Translations under genes and position numbers: made by a program
The notes under the pieces: generated by a model
The model's input: the letters and a program-made list of their open reading frames with translations, nothing else
Told to the model about the DNA's origin: nothing
Database searches by the model: none
Shown: positions 24,698 to 35,160 of the stretch, piece after piece
How positions within the stretch are numbered: the first letter of the stretch is position 1
Layout: every line of letters begins with the position of its first letter
Assembly: GCA_028284675.1 (NCBI GenBank)
Contig: JANQRI010000009.1
Location: 1-64,000 of the forward strand
Direction of reading: 5' to 3'
Origin: Gammaproteobacteria bacterium
Lineage (GTDB): Bacteria > Pseudomonadota > Gammaproteobacteria > HTCC5015
Length of the DNA: 64,000 nucleotides

Positions 24698-26434
24698 CTA
24701 GGTCTGTCGAAAGTTTTTTAATGCTTCGCGTTCTTCATCGGTTAGCGTATCCGGTGATTTTGCCAATAATGCTTCGTATTGTTGCGCATCACTTTCAGAT
24801 TGAAGCTTTTGCAGTGCCGAATCGAAGATTTTCTGCAGCAGCTGTGAATCATTGTCCGGATTCGGAATTTCATGTATCGCGAGTTTTGTCAGTGCTACGG
24901 CATGTTCGGTTTGATCAAAGCGTTGTAACAATGCCTGTGTGCTGATGCCGGGGTTGGCGTTGATCATATTGACTAACTCGATCAGTAAATCAATGCCCGG
25001 GCGGTCGAGACGTTTCAGAGTTTCAGCGCTGATTTGGGTATTTTGTGCAATGTCGGGTTGAGTTAGCAAAGCGGATATTGTGTGCCGCATCAGAGTGTCT
25101 TTTTTTGCGCCGGGCTTTTGTTGGAGTGTAGTGGGTTGGCGGTTTTTGTTCGCCTCCGGCGGTGTTGCCGGCAGTGCAAGTTTATCGGCGGATAATCCGA
25201 CAGTGCTTGCCAGGCTCTCTATAATCAGGTTTTTTAACACGCCGTCGCGCATGCGTTGCAGTACCGGTTTTGCAATTTCCGCCAGTTGTGCTTTACCGTC
25301 CAGTGAATTCAAGTCGCATTGCTGTTGCAAATGATTCATTAAATACCCTGACAGTGGCTGTGCTGAATTGACCTCATTCAGAAATGCTTCCCGGCCTTTG
25401 GCGTTGACCAGACTGTCGGGGTCCTGGCCCTCAGGCAAAAACAGGAAGCGAATCTGATGCCGGTCGTCGAGCAAAGGTAATGCAGTTTCCAGTGCGCGCC
25501 AGGCTGCACGCCGGCCGGCCTCATCGCCATCGAAACAAAATACAATATCATCGCTTAATCTGAACAATGTTTGAATATGCTCGGCTGTGGTTGCTGTGCC
25601 AAGCGTTGCGACTGAGTTTCGAATATTGTGTTCTGCAAGCATCACTACGTCCATATAGCCTTCTACAACCAAAAGGGTTTTCGGTTGAGGTCGAAGTTGA
25701 CGTATTTCATGAATACCATAAAGTGCGCGGCCTTTGTGAAAGACCGGTGTTTCCGGAGAGTTCAAATACTTCGGGGTGTCTTTGCTGCTCAGTACCCGGC
25801 CGCCGAAACCAATGGTTCTGCCGCGTTGATCGCGAATGGGGAACATGATGCGATCTCTGAAACGGTCATAGTGACTATTCCCGCCTTTTTCAATGATCAG
25901 GCCTGCTCGCAACAAAGTTTGGTGTTGTGCCTGCGGATAACTATTCAATAGTTTATCCCAGCCGGGCGGAGCATAACCGATACCATAGTCGGCTGCGGTT
26001 TTACCACTGAGGCCACGGTTTTTTAAATACTCGATTGCCGGTTTGCTGATTTTCAGTTGCCGCCGGTAATACTCGGCACTTTGTTGCAGTAGTTGATATA
26101 TTTTTTCATGGGGCTTGGGACTGCCGGCCGCACCTGTTTCCCGCGGTACTTCAATACCAAGTGATTGCGCGAGTGTTTCCACCGCTTCGGGAAATTCTAT
26201 GCGTTCGAATTCCATTAAAAACCCCAGCGCGGTGCCATGTGCGCCGCAGCCGAAGCAGTGATAAAATTGCTTGGTCGGGCTGACGGTGAAAGACGGGGTC
26301 TTTTCATTATGAAAAGGGCAGCAGGCGACATAATTTGCGCCTGCTTTTTTTAATGGTACACGTGTGTCAATGACATTGACGATATCAGTTCGGCTCAGTA
26401 AATCGTCAATAAAGTGTTTCGGAATACGGCTCAT
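24698..26434 (-). CDS. dnaG: DNA primase
   Basis: Synthesises RNA primers at the replication fork. 578 residues with the CHC2 zinc-binding domain (CCPFHNEKTPSF…YHCFGCGAHG, residues 38-65), the primase core (DRIMFPIRDQRGRTIGFGGR), the Toprim motifs VVEGYMDV and FDGDEAGRRAA, and a C-terminal DnaB-interaction region. Unusually, it lies between gltB and metK; the familiar rpsU-dnaG-rpoD operon is split, with rpsU-yqeY at 48 kb and no rpoD in the window. It follows gltB by 46 bp. Confidence 0.96.
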   Translation of the reverse strand: MSRIPKHFIDDLLSRTDIVNVIDTRVPLKKAGANYVACCPFHNEKTPSFTVSPTKQFYHCFGCGAHGTALGFLMEFERIEFPEAVETLAQSLGIEVPRETGAAGSPKPHEKIYQLLQQSAEYYRRQLKISKPAIEYLKNRGLSGKTAADYGIGYAPPGWDKLLNSYPQAQHQTLLRAGLIIEKGGNSHYDRFRDRIMFPIRDQRGRTIGFGGRVLSSKDTPKYLNSPETPVFHKGRALYGIHEIRQLRPQPKTLLVVEGYMDVVMLAEHNIRNSVATLGTATTAEHIQTLFRLSDDIVFCFDGDEAGRRAAWRALETALPLLDDRHQIRFLFLPEGQDPDSLVNAKGREAFLNEVNSAQPLSGYLMNHLQQQCDLNSLDGKAQLAEIAKPVLQRMRDGVLKNLIIESLASTVGLSADKLALPATPPEANKNRQPTTLQQKPGAKKDTLMRHTISALLTQPDIAQNTQISAETLKRLDRPGIDLLIELVNMINANPGISTQALLQRFDQTEHAVALTKLAIHEIPNPDNDSQLLQKIFDSALQKLQSESDAQQYEALLAKSPDTLTDEEREALKNFRQT

Positions 26435-26480
26435 AGGAAATGCTCATCGCATGTTCTCATGTTTGCGGCACTACCGGTGA

Positions 26481-29400
26481 TTATGCAGCCCGCCTGAGTG
26501 TGTCAAGCAGCGAGCTGATCTCCGAGGCTTTGGGTTTGACCAGCCAGAACTTGTGCAGCCGGGTCATAAAGTCATCTAGAATAGTCTGACCCCAGGCACT
26601 ACCGGTTTCTTTAACATGTTCGCGAATCATGTCGAGCAGAAAATGCTGGTACGCTTCCATTTCCTCGGTGTTAATCCGGTGGATGTCGATCAATTCATGA
26701 TTGAAACGGTCAACAAAAGTGTTTTGCTGATCCAACACAAAAGCAAGTCCGCCGGTCATACCCGCACCGAAATTGACACCGGTATCGCCGAGTATCGTTA
26801 TTGCACCGCCGGTCATATATTCACACCCATGATCGCCGACGCCTTCCACTACGGCATACGCGCCGGAATTACGCACTGCAAAGCGTTCGCCGGCAAGACC
26901 ACTCGCAAATAATTTACCGCCGGTCGCACCGTACAGACAGGTATTGCCAATAATTGTGGTTTCATAGCTGTTAAACCCGGAGTCGGCCGGTGGGTAGATC
27001 ACCAGTTTGCCGCCGGCCATGCCTTTGCCGACATAATCGTTCGCATCGCCTTCAAGATACATATGCAGGCCGCCGGCATTCCAGACACCAAAGCTTTGGC
27101 CGGCGGTGCCGTTCAGGTTTATTTTTAAAGGTTTCGGCTCCATGTCGGTATTGCCGTAACGCTTGGCGATTTCACCGGATAGGCGCGCACCGATGGAACG
27201 ATTGTTATTGCATACCGAATAACTGAATTCACCGCCGCTGCCTTGTTCAATCGTGGTGAGAGTATCCTTCACCATTTGCTCGGCGAGTTCGCCTTTGTCA
27301 AACGGGGTGTTTTGAGGAGTCACGCAGTGAGTCGGCAGAGACTTGGCAAGTTCACCGTCGGATAAAACAACATTCATATTGAGTTTTTGTTGTTTGTCAG
27401 TAGCACCCGGCAGCACTTCGAGCAAGTCAGTCCGGCCGATAAGATCGGTCAGCTTACGAACTCCGAGAGTTGCCATGATCTCGCGTGTTTCGCGTGCAAC
27501 AAACCGGAAATAGTTCATGACTTTTTCCGGGTTGCCTTTAAAGTGGCGCAGCCGCAGTACATTGTTTTGTGTGGCCACGCCGGTTGCGCAGTTGTTGAGG
27601 TGGCAGATCCGCAGGTATTTGCAACCCAGTGCGACCATTGGCACGGTGCCAAAACCGAAGCTCTCAGCGCCGAGGATCGCGGCTTTAACCACGTCCAGGC
27701 CGGTTTTCAACCCGCCGTCAGTCTGCAGCCGAACTTTATCCCGGAGGTTGTTCGCGCGTAAAGTCTGGTGTGTTTCGGCAAGGCCGAATTCCCACGGTGA
27801 GCCGGCATAGCGTACTGAAGTGAGCGGGCTGGCGCCGGTACCACCGTCATAACCGGCAATGGTGATCAGATCGGCATAGGCTTTTGCAACGCCGGCGGCA
27901 ATCGTGCCGACACCGGGTTCGGAAACCAGTTTGACCGAAACAAGAGCCGTTGGGTTGATTTGCTTTAAATCAAAGATCAGCTGCGCCAGATCTTCAATTG
28001 AATAGATATCATGATGAGGAGGCGGTGAGATCAATGCAACACCGGGACTCGAATAGCGTAACCTCGCAATCATTTCATTCACTTTATGACCAGGCAGCTG
28101 GCCACCTTCACCGGGTTTTGCACCCTGCGCGATTTTGATTTGCAATACCTCGGCATTCACCAGATAGTGCGGAGTTACACCAAAGCGGCCTGATGCGATC
28201 TGTTTGATTTTGGACATCCGCTCGGTGCCGTATCGTTCAGGGTCTTCACCGCCTTCACCCGAGTTTGAGCGGCCGCCAAGACGGTGCATCGCGACGGCCA
28301 GATCCTCATGCGCTTCGGGCGAAAGTGCGCCTAAAGACATACCGGCGGTATCGAAACGTTTGAACAGAGCCTCTTCGGGTTCGACTTCCTCCAGCGGTAC
28401 CGGGTCGGTGTTTTTGCGCAGGGTAAGGAGGTCGCGAAATACAGCGACCGGGCGTTGATTTACCAGTTCAGAAAACTTTTGATAGTCGGCGTAATTGCCG
28501 CTTTCAACTGCGGCCTGGATTGTTGCAACCACGTCCGGGTTGAACGCATGATACTCGCCGCCGTGAATATATTTCAGCAGGCCGCCCTGGTCGATTGTTT
28601 TGCGTGGATTCCAGGCGTTTTTCTGCAATTGCTGCTGGTCTTTTTCAAGGTCTTTAAAGTCTGCGCCTTCGACCCGGCTGGTGGTGCCGGTGAAACACAG
28701 ATCAACGATTTCACTGTGCAGGCCGACGATTTCAAACAACTGCGCACCACGATAGCTGGCGATGGTTGAGATGCCCATTTTCGACATGATTTTATACAGT
28801 CCTTTGTCGATGCCGCGACGAAAATGTTTTGCCAGCAACTGCAAATCATTGTCAACGATCTCACCACTGTGCAGCATACCATTCAGTGATTCGTAGGCCA
28901 GATAGGGATATATTGCAGTCGCACCATAGCCAAGCAGTACTGCAAAATGATGCGGGTCGCGTGCGGTGGCGGTTTCAACAATAATGTTTGCATCGCAACG
29001 CAGGCCTTTGTCGATCAGATGATGATGCACTGCACCGGTTGCGAGCAGTGCGTGTGCGGGCAGGGTGTTTTCGCCGATATTCCGGTCGGATAATACAATC
29101 AGCGTTTTGCCGTTATTCACCGCGGATTCGCATTGCTCGCAGATGGACTCAAGTGCGGCCCTGAGCCCGATAGCCGGGTCGTAATTCAGATCAATAACCT
29201 GATGCGCGTAGGCAGGGTCTTTGATATGCAGCAGTTTGCGGAATTTGATTTCCGACAGCACCGGCGAACGTAATACCAGGCGTTTGGCATGTTCCTCACG
29301 TTCCTCGAACAGGTTTTGTTCGCGGCCCACACAGGTTTCCAGTGACATCACGATGCTTTCCCGCAACGGATCAATCGGCGGGTTGGTGACCTGGGCAAAT

Positions 29401-30947
29401 TGCTGTCTGAAATAATCATAAACCGAACGTTCGCGGCTCGACAGCACCGGCATGGGTGTGTCGTCGCCCATTGAGCCGACCGCTTCCTGGCCGGCTTCGG
29501 CGAGTACCCGCAATACCTGATCGCGTTCCTCGAAGCTGATCTGAAAAAGTTTTTCATAAACACGCAGTTTCGCCGGGCGCATTGGGTTGTCGCAGAGCTT
29601 ACGATCTTCCAGCCGGGATTCGACCCGGGTGATATGTTTATACCAGCTCATATAAGGCTGGCGGTTTTTCAATTGGGCATCGATATCCTGAGACAAAAGC
29701 AGCTCGCCGGTTTCGGTATCTGCGGCAATCATCTGCCCGGGGCTTAAACGGCCTTTACGAACCACGTCTTTCGCAGCGTAGTCATACACGCCAATTTCGG
29801 ATGCGAGGGTGATATGACGGTCTTTGGTAATGACATAACGGGCCGGACGCAGGCCGTTGCGGTCCATGCAGCAGGCTGCGTAACGGCCGTCGGTCAATAC
29901 GATGCCGGCCGGGCCGTCCCAGGGCTCCATATGCATGGAATTAAGTTCATAAAAAGCCTTTAGCTGAGGATCGATGTTGGGCTGGTTCTGCCAGGCGGGC
30001 GGAATCAATAAACGCATGGCTCTGAAAATATCCATACCGCCGGCCAGTAATACTTCCAGCATATTGTCCAGCGAGCTGGAGTCGGAGCCCTGCATGGAAA
30101 CCAATGGCTGCATCTTGTCCAGTTCAGGTAACGCGTCGGTGGTGAATTTTGATCCGCGCGCTTTTGCCCAATTCCGGTTTCCCTGCACGGTGTTGATTTC
30201 GCCGTTGTGTGCGAGCAGCCGGAATGGCTGGGCCAGACGCCATTCGGGCCAGGTATTGGTTGAGAAGCGCTGATGAAAGACGCATAGAGACGATGCCAGC
30301 TGTTCGTTCTGGAGATCCTGATAAAACAATGGCAGGTTCGATGGCATAACCAGGCCTTTATAGGAAATTAACTTCGATGACAGGCTTGGGATATAGAAGT
30401 ATGGGTCGCCCTTCAGAGCCTGCTCACTCAGGCGTCTGGCGGTGAACAGTATGCGGTTGAACTCGATTTCATCAATGTTTTCAGGAGCATTGACGAAAAT
30501 CTGTTCGATATTCGGTAATGATTTCAGAGCTTCTTCACCGCAGGCGGCGGGATCGGTCGGAACAGTGCGCCAGCCGGCGACTATAAGCCCGCGTTCTTCC
30601 AGTAATTGCACCAGGGTTTGTTTGGCCTGATCACCGATTTTTTTATCCGGGTTCAAAAATACCATGCCGGCGGCATATACCGGGCTTAACTGCATTTTTA
30701 AGTCTGCTGCCAGTGACCGCAAAAAAGCGTCGGGTTTTTTTAACAGCAATCCGCAACCGTCACCGGTTTTACCGTCAGCGGCAACCGCGCCGCGGTGAGT
30801 CAGCCGCGCGAGGGCATTTATCGCGGTGGTTACCAGCCAATGGCTGGGTTTGTTGTCCATATGCGCGATCAGACCGAAGCCGCAGCTGTCTTTTTCGAAT
30901 TCCGGGCGATAAAGCCCACCTTGGGGTTTGTTTCTCCGTTCGGACAT
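26481..30947 (-). CDS. gltB: Glutamate synthase (NADPH), large subunit
   Basis: Transfers the glutamine amide to 2-oxoglutarate with the small subunit GltD. 1488 residues in the usual order: N-terminal amidotransferase domain with the nucleophile cysteine in DSCGFGLIAHM (Cys22, to be exposed by propeptide removal), a central domain, the FMN synthase domain (GAKPGEGGQLPGHKV, GYDGGTGASPLTS), the 3Fe-4S cysteine region (CKYLRICHLNNCATGVATQ) and a C-terminal GXGXG beta-helix domain. gltD is not adjacent but 15 kb away, on the other side of the pil/mrcA block, which is unusual. Confidence 0.97.
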   Translation of the reverse strand: MSERRNKPQGGLYRPEFEKDSCGFGLIAHMDNKPSHWLVTTAINALARLTHRGAVAADGKTGDGCGLLLKKPDAFLRSLAADLKMQLSPVYAAGMVFLNPDKKIGDQAKQTLVQLLEERGLIVAGWRTVPTDPAACGEEALKSLPNIEQIFVNAPENIDEIEFNRILFTARRLSEQALKGDPYFYIPSLSSKLISYKGLVMPSNLPLFYQDLQNEQLASSLCVFHQRFSTNTWPEWRLAQPFRLLAHNGEINTVQGNRNWAKARGSKFTTDALPELDKMQPLVSMQGSDSSSLDNMLEVLLAGGMDIFRAMRLLIPPAWQNQPNIDPQLKAFYELNSMHMEPWDGPAGIVLTDGRYAACCMDRNGLRPARYVITKDRHITLASEIGVYDYAAKDVVRKGRLSPGQMIAADTETGELLLSQDIDAQLKNRQPYMSWYKHITRVESRLEDRKLCDNPMRPAKLRVYEKLFQISFEERDQVLRVLAEAGQEAVGSMGDDTPMPVLSSRERSVYDYFRQQFAQVTNPPIDPLRESIVMSLETCVGREQNLFEEREEHAKRLVLRSPVLSEIKFRKLLHIKDPAYAHQVIDLNYDPAIGLRAALESICEQCESAVNNGKTLIVLSDRNIGENTLPAHALLATGAVHHHLIDKGLRCDANIIVETATARDPHHFAVLLGYGATAIYPYLAYESLNGMLHSGEIVDNDLQLLAKHFRRGIDKGLYKIMSKMGISTIASYRGAQLFEIVGLHSEIVDLCFTGTTSRVEGADFKDLEKDQQQLQKNAWNPRKTIDQGGLLKYIHGGEYHAFNPDVVATIQAAVESGNYADYQKFSELVNQRPVAVFRDLLTLRKNTDPVPLEEVEPEEALFKRFDTAGMSLGALSPEAHEDLAVAMHRLGGRSNSGEGGEDPERYGTERMSKIKQIASGRFGVTPHYLVNAEVLQIKIAQGAKPGEGGQLPGHKVNEMIARLRYSSPGVALISPPPHHDIYSIEDLAQLIFDLKQINPTALVSVKLVSEPGVGTIAAGVAKAYADLITIAGYDGGTGASPLTSVRYAGSPWEFGLAETHQTLRANNLRDKVRLQTDGGLKTGLDVVKAAILGAESFGFGTVPMVALGCKYLRICHLNNCATGVATQNNVLRLRHFKGNPEKVMNYFRFVARETREIMATLGVRKLTDLIGRTDLLEVLPGATDKQQKLNMNVVLSDGELAKSLPTHCVTPQNTPFDKGELAEQMVKDTLTTIEQGSGGEFSYSVCNNNRSIGARLSGEIAKRYGNTDMEPKPLKINLNGTAGQSFGVWNAGGLHMYLEGDANDYVGKGMAGGKLVIYPPADSGFNSYETTIIGNTCLYGATGGKLFASGLAGERFAVRNSGAYAVVEGVGDHGCEYMTGGAITILGDTGVNFGAGMTGGLAFVLDQQNTFVDRFNHELIDIHRINTEEMEAYQHFLLDMIREHVKETGSAWGQTILDDFMTRLHKFWLVKPKASEISSLLDTLRRAA

Positions 30948-31152
30948 GGCTATCTGTTTCTCTAACGATTTATGCGGACCGAAGCTGAATCCTGTCGGAT
31001 TTTTCTGCGGACCGAAGAATTAAAAAGCGCACTTTACCTGCCGGTGTCAAAATGCATTGCCCGGCTCAGAGTGGTAAAGCGTTGAATCGGGGCACAGATT
31101 TATCATAAAACGGCGAATGTTGCCAGCTCTGTGATCAGGATTTTGTTTTAAG

Positions 31153-32646
31153 TTATTGATTCGAAATTGTTTTTTGTATCGATGAGATACGCCTGACCCA
31201 GGGTTGATTTTCCTGTAGTCCTGCGGGTAGTGCCGAGATCGCCTGTTTGGCTGCCGCAGGGCTGTCAAAAGGTCCGTACAGTAATATGTGCCAGTCCTGC
31301 TCATTGCGCTGGGTACGCAAAAACACCAGCGTTTCCTGAAGCTGCAGGCTGCGGCTGAATTCGGACAGATTCGGCAGGCTCCAGGCAGCGGCCAACTGAA
31401 TCATATAGCTGTCGGCGGATTGCTCAGCCAGCCATAGCGGTGAAACCTGGGTATCGATAACCTGATTAGCGGTTCGAGTGCTTTGGGTAGTGACGGTGTT
31501 TGCCGCAATCGCGGGTTCCGGCTCCGTATCGTTTGTTGCAACATCATCAAACGCAGTGTCTGCATCGTTGTCAGGCTCTTCAGAAAAAAGTTCTTCGGAA
31601 GCTTCTGCGTTAAGGTCGGCGGTTTCATCAAAAATTGGATCTTCGGGGTAAACAAACGGCTCCGGTTCCTGATCCGTATTGTTTTCCTGATATGCAAGGC
31701 CGGGTTCCGGTGGAATAGCTTCCTTGATCGGTAGTTCGACGACTTCCATTGCCTCTGTGTTGGGTTCCACGCCACGATAGAGCAGATATGCCAGCGCGGC
31801 CAGCACGCACATTGCGGCGGCGATAGTAACCGGTTTTTTGATATTGCCGATGTTTAAAGAGCCTTTACTGATACCGTTATTCAGGGCTTCGGCGCTGAGC
31901 CGGTCGATTTTACCGGGTAGGCCGCCGCAGTTCTTTTGAATCTGTTCAAGCTGCACTTTGTTCAGTGGCATTGTCTGATTACTGTTTGCGCGTTTTAAGC
32001 GAAAGCGTATGTATTCAGAAGTATCTTCCGGATTGAATGGTCGCAGCAGATTGATATGGAGATTAATATCGTATGGCAGCTGTGTATTAATCTCGTTGAG
32101 CCTGGGTTCTATTTCGCGTTCCCCGACGAATACCAGTTTCAGATTACCGTATCCCTGGTCTGTGACGGCTTTGGAAAATTTTACCAGGCGCCGTAACGGT
32201 TTATCCGGTAACAAATGGGCATTGTCGATTAACAATACCGGCTGTGTTCTGTTTTTAAGTAACTCGAAGATCTTGTCTGCGGCGCGGGCGGCCAGATCCT
32301 GTGAATCTTGTGGGAGTGCATCATCCGCACCACTGGCGATGTCATAAAAAATATCGTTAATGCTTGTCTGTGCATTGGTGTCAAATGTGAAAATCCGGAA
32401 GTTTGCCGGAGCGTTATGAATGATCAGCTTACACAAACAGCTTTTGCCGCTGCCGCGTTCGCCTTTAATTGCATGTGTATATTTGTCATGCTCAAGCTGT
32501 TGCAGCAGGCTGTTTAATAGCATTTCCAGGCTGATATTACGAAACAGGTCTTCACTTTTTTCCGGCTGATTGAACGGTTGTTTACTGAGATGCAGTTTTG
32601 CCAGGGTCGAGATGGACAGGTTTGTGCTGTAATTTGGCTCGGTCAT
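31153..32646 (-). CDS. DamX-like AAA ATPase with a C-terminal SPOR domain
   Basis: 497 residues. An N-terminal AAA/ExeA-like ATPase domain has Walker A GERGSGKS (residues 62-69) and a Walker B-like PVLLIDNAHLL. A single transmembrane helix lies near 276-296, followed by an acidic, Pro/Glu-rich periplasmic linker and a SPOR domain (about 414-490, YMIQLAAAWSL…LLYGPFDSPAAAKQAI), which binds denuded septal peptidoglycan. The same fusion occurs beside aroB and gltB in pseudomonads. Probable role at the division septum. It is adjacent to dgt and 205 bp upstream of gltB. Confidence 0.85.
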   Translation of the reverse strand: MTEPNYSTNLSISTLAKLHLSKQPFNQPEKSEDLFRNISLEMLLNSLLQQLEHDKYTHAIKGERGSGKSCLCKLIIHNAPANFRIFTFDTNAQTSINDIFYDIASGADDALPQDSQDLAARAADKIFELLKNRTQPVLLIDNAHLLPDKPLRRLVKFSKAVTDQGYGNLKLVFVGEREIEPRLNEINTQLPYDINLHINLLRPFNPEDTSEYIRFRLKRANSNQTMPLNKVQLEQIQKNCGGLPGKIDRLSAEALNNGISKGSLNIGNIKKPVTIAAAMCVLAALAYLLYRGVEPNTEAMEVVELPIKEAIPPEPGLAYQENNTDQEPEPFVYPEDPIFDETADLNAEASEELFSEEPDNDADTAFDDVATNDTEPEPAIAANTVTTQSTRTANQVIDTQVSPLWLAEQSADSYMIQLAAAWSLPNLSEFSRSLQLQETLVFLRTQRNEQDWHILLYGPFDSPAAAKQAISALPAGLQENQPWVRRISSIQKTISNQ

Positions 32647-32659
32647 GCGGGTTTATGGT

Positions 32660-33859
32660 TTAACTGAGGCCGGGGATTTTAGGGTCGAATAACCGGGCAT
32701 GTTCAGCAATTGCATAGCGATCTGTCATGCCGGCAATATAATCCGCAATAACGCGCGCTTTGCGTGCATCCGCTTGTGCCGGTAAACCGGGATGATCCGG
32801 GTTTTTTATGCGCGAATGATACTCATCGGGCAGCAGTTGCGGATCATTAATATAAGCATCGAATATATCGCGGATCAGCCGTTGGGCTTTGGCGCTCATC
32901 CGGTAAACACGGTGATTCTTGTAAAGCTCGCTTCTGAGAAAGCGTTTCAGCTCGAGGTTTAATGCATGTATTTTTTCGCTGAAACGAATCAGCGGTGTTT
33001 CCAGGCGGCGCACATCATCAATTGTCGAAGGCGCAGTACGGGCAATATTCTGCCAGCTTGTGTTGACCAGATCGGTGACCTGCCGGTTGATCATACGTCG
33101 AATGACTTCATGAATCTGCCGCCTTAAGGTCAGGTTTTTATGCTGGGCACTGACGGTTTCAAACTCGTCCCGAAACAGCTCTATCGACCTGAGCTGTTCG
33201 ATATGTATCAGTCCTGAGCGTAAGCCATCGTCCACATCATGATTGTTATATGCGATTTCATCGCAGAGGTTGGCCAGTTGGGCTTCCAGCCCCGGCTGCT
33301 GTTTGTTTATAAAACGCTTGCCGATATCACCGAGTTCGGCGGCCACTTTACGTGAGCAGTGTTTGAGAATGCCTTCCCGGGTTTCAAACATCAGGTTCAG
33401 GCCGTTAAAAGCCGCATATTTTTCTTCCAGCAAATCGACAACCCGCAATGACTGTAAATTATGTTCGAATCCTCCGTAATCACGCATGCAGTCGTTCAGT
33501 GCGTCCTGCCCGGCATGCCCGAAAGGGGTATGGCCCAGGTCGTGCGCCAGTGATATGGCTTCGATCAGGTCTTCATTCAGGCCCAGTGTGCGGGCAGCTG
33601 ATCTGGCGATTTGGGCAACTTCAATAGAGTGTGTTAAACGTGTTCGAAACAGATCGCCTTCGTGGTTTACAAACACCTGGGTTTTGTATTCCAGGCGGCG
33701 AAATGCGGCAGAATGGACGATGCGATCCCGGTCTCGCTGGTATTCATTCCGATATACCGGTGCCGGTTCCGGATATTGCCGGCCTTTAGAGGGCGTTTCA
33801 CCGGCTGCGTAGGCTGCCAGCTGTGGGAGAATGGTTTTGGGTTTTTCGCTTGGCTCCAT
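32660..33859 (-). CDS. dgt: dGTPase-like deoxynucleoside triphosphate triphosphohydrolase
   Basis: An HD-domain hydrolase that splits dNTPs into nucleoside and triphosphate. 399 residues, the size of the dGTPase-like proteins rather than the longer E. coli Dgt. Key residues are seen in RLTHSIEVAQIARSAART, the HD pair in LAHDLGHTPFGHAG, and EIAYNNHDVDDGLRSG. It starts 29 bp after aroB and runs into the damX-like gene after 13 bp, implying aroB-dgt-damX co-transcription. Confidence 0.93.
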   Translation of the reverse strand: MEPSEKPKTILPQLAAYAAGETPSKGRQYPEPAPVYRNEYQRDRDRIVHSAAFRRLEYKTQVFVNHEGDLFRTRLTHSIEVAQIARSAARTLGLNEDLIEAISLAHDLGHTPFGHAGQDALNDCMRDYGGFEHNLQSLRVVDLLEEKYAAFNGLNLMFETREGILKHCSRKVAAELGDIGKRFINKQQPGLEAQLANLCDEIAYNNHDVDDGLRSGLIHIEQLRSIELFRDEFETVSAQHKNLTLRRQIHEVIRRMINRQVTDLVNTSWQNIARTAPSTIDDVRRLETPLIRFSEKIHALNLELKRFLRSELYKNHRVYRMSAKAQRLIRDIFDAYINDPQLLPDEYHSRIKNPDHPGLPAQADARKARVIADYIAGMTDRYAIAEHARLFDPKIPGLS

Positions 33860-33888
33860 GCTATTACCGTGGTCGCAATATTAAAGTT

Positions 33889-34977
33889 TCAGTGACTGGC
33901 CGTGATCCGGCTCAGGTATCGGTATAATAAATCCCGGTCATAGTCATTGCATACTTCGGCATGCCCGATCTTCTTCAGCAGCACCAGTCGAATCTGATCG
34001 TTTTGCACTTTTTTGTCTTTTGCCATCAGCCGCATAAAGTCATCAGCCTGCATTCCCGGCGGGGGTTTGTCAGGCAGCGCGGCAGAGGTCAGCAATGTAT
34101 TGATGCGTTGCAGTTCTTCACGACTGATCCATCCGCATATCTCGGAGAACTCGCTGGCCATACGCGTACCGACCGCGACGGCTTCACCGTGTAGCCATTT
34201 CTCGTATGCCAGAAATGTTTCGATTGCATGGCCAAAGGTATGTCCCAGATTTAATAGTGCGCGTACTCCTTGTTCACGCTCATCAGCGATCACTATGTCG
34301 GCTTTGTTGCGACACGAGCGCTCAATTGCATCCGATAGCGAGTTGCTGTCGAGCTGCAGAATCGGGCTCACATGGTTTTCCAGCCAGTCAAAAAATTCGG
34401 AGTCCCGGATCAGGCCGTATTTTATGATTTCCGCCAGTCCGGCACTGAGTTCGCGAGGCGGTAGCGTGTTCAGTGTCAGCGTGTCGCTGATCACGCATTT
34501 GGGCTGGTAAAACGCGCCGATCATGTTTTTGCCCAGGGGGTGGTTGATCGCGGTTTTGCCGCCGACTGATGAGTCGACCTGCGCCAGTAACGTGGTTGGT
34601 ACCTGAATAAAATTCACGCCGCGCTGGTAACTGGCGGCCGCAAAACCGGTAATGTCGCCGATCACGCCGCCACCCAGTGCAATCAGCGTGCATTGCCGGT
34701 CGAAATTGTTCTCCAGCAACATGCTGTATATGCGGTTTAAGGAATCCAGAGACTTGTATTTTTCCCCGTCCGGCAGCTGTAGGGTCATGCAGTCAAACCC
34801 GTTTAAAGCTTTTGCCACCGCTGCGAGATAAAGCGGTGCGACAGTTTCGTTGGTGACGATCAGGACTTTTGTCCCCTGGGGAATATGCCGACGGTAGAGT
34901 TCGGTTTGTTCGAGAAGCTGCTCGCCAATATAGATGGGATAAGCTCTGTCACCGAGTTCGACGTTCAGAGTACGCAT
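33889..34977 (-). CDS. aroB: 3-dehydroquinate synthase
   Basis: Cyclises DAHP to 3-dehydroquinate, the second step of the shikimate pathway, using NAD and a metal ion. The start at 34977 gives 362 residues beginning RTLNVELGDRAYPIYIG; an upstream in-frame extension of 65 codons is not family-like. Visible motifs: PDGEKYKSL, ALGGGVIGDITGFAAASYQRG, PTTLLAQVDSSVGGKTAINH and the metal-binding NLGHTFGHAIE with a later HGEAVAVG. Unusually for this neighbourhood there is no aroK upstream: the space to pilQ holds a terminator and a leader of about 150 bp, so aroB probably has its own promoter. Confidence 0.97.
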   Translation of the reverse strand: MRTLNVELGDRAYPIYIGEQLLEQTELYRRHIPQGTKVLIVTNETVAPLYLAAVAKALNGFDCMTLQLPDGEKYKSLDSLNRIYSMLLENNFDRQCTLIALGGGVIGDITGFAAASYQRGVNFIQVPTTLLAQVDSSVGGKTAINHPLGKNMIGAFYQPKCVISDTLTLNTLPPRELSAGLAEIIKYGLIRDSEFFDWLENHVSPILQLDSNSLSDAIERSCRNKADIVIADEREQGVRALLNLGHTFGHAIETFLAYEKWLHGEAVAVGTRMASEFSEICGWISREELQRINTLLTSAALPDKPPPGMQADDFMRLMAKDKKVQNDQIRLVLLKKIGHAEVCNDYDRDLLYRYLSRITASH

Positions 34978-35128
34978 GGATAATGGTTTTATATGTATCA
35001 GTATCGGGTGAAAGTTATTCGCTAATGATACTACGAACGACTGTACACAGTGCAAATAACAGCGGTTACGGCGGAAAAAATTCTCCGGTCGGATGAGATA
35101 ATTAGGAAAGGGAGAAGAGACAATCCGG

Positions 35129-35160
35129 AAAACACAACGGCCTGCATAAAGCAGGCCGTT
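35129..35160 (-). terminator. Rho-independent terminator after pilQ
   Basis: On the minus strand AACGGCCTGC, loop TTTAT and GCAGGCCGTT form a perfect 10-bp stem followed by GTGTTTT. It ends the pilMNOPQ transcript upstream of aroB. Confidence 0.75.
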
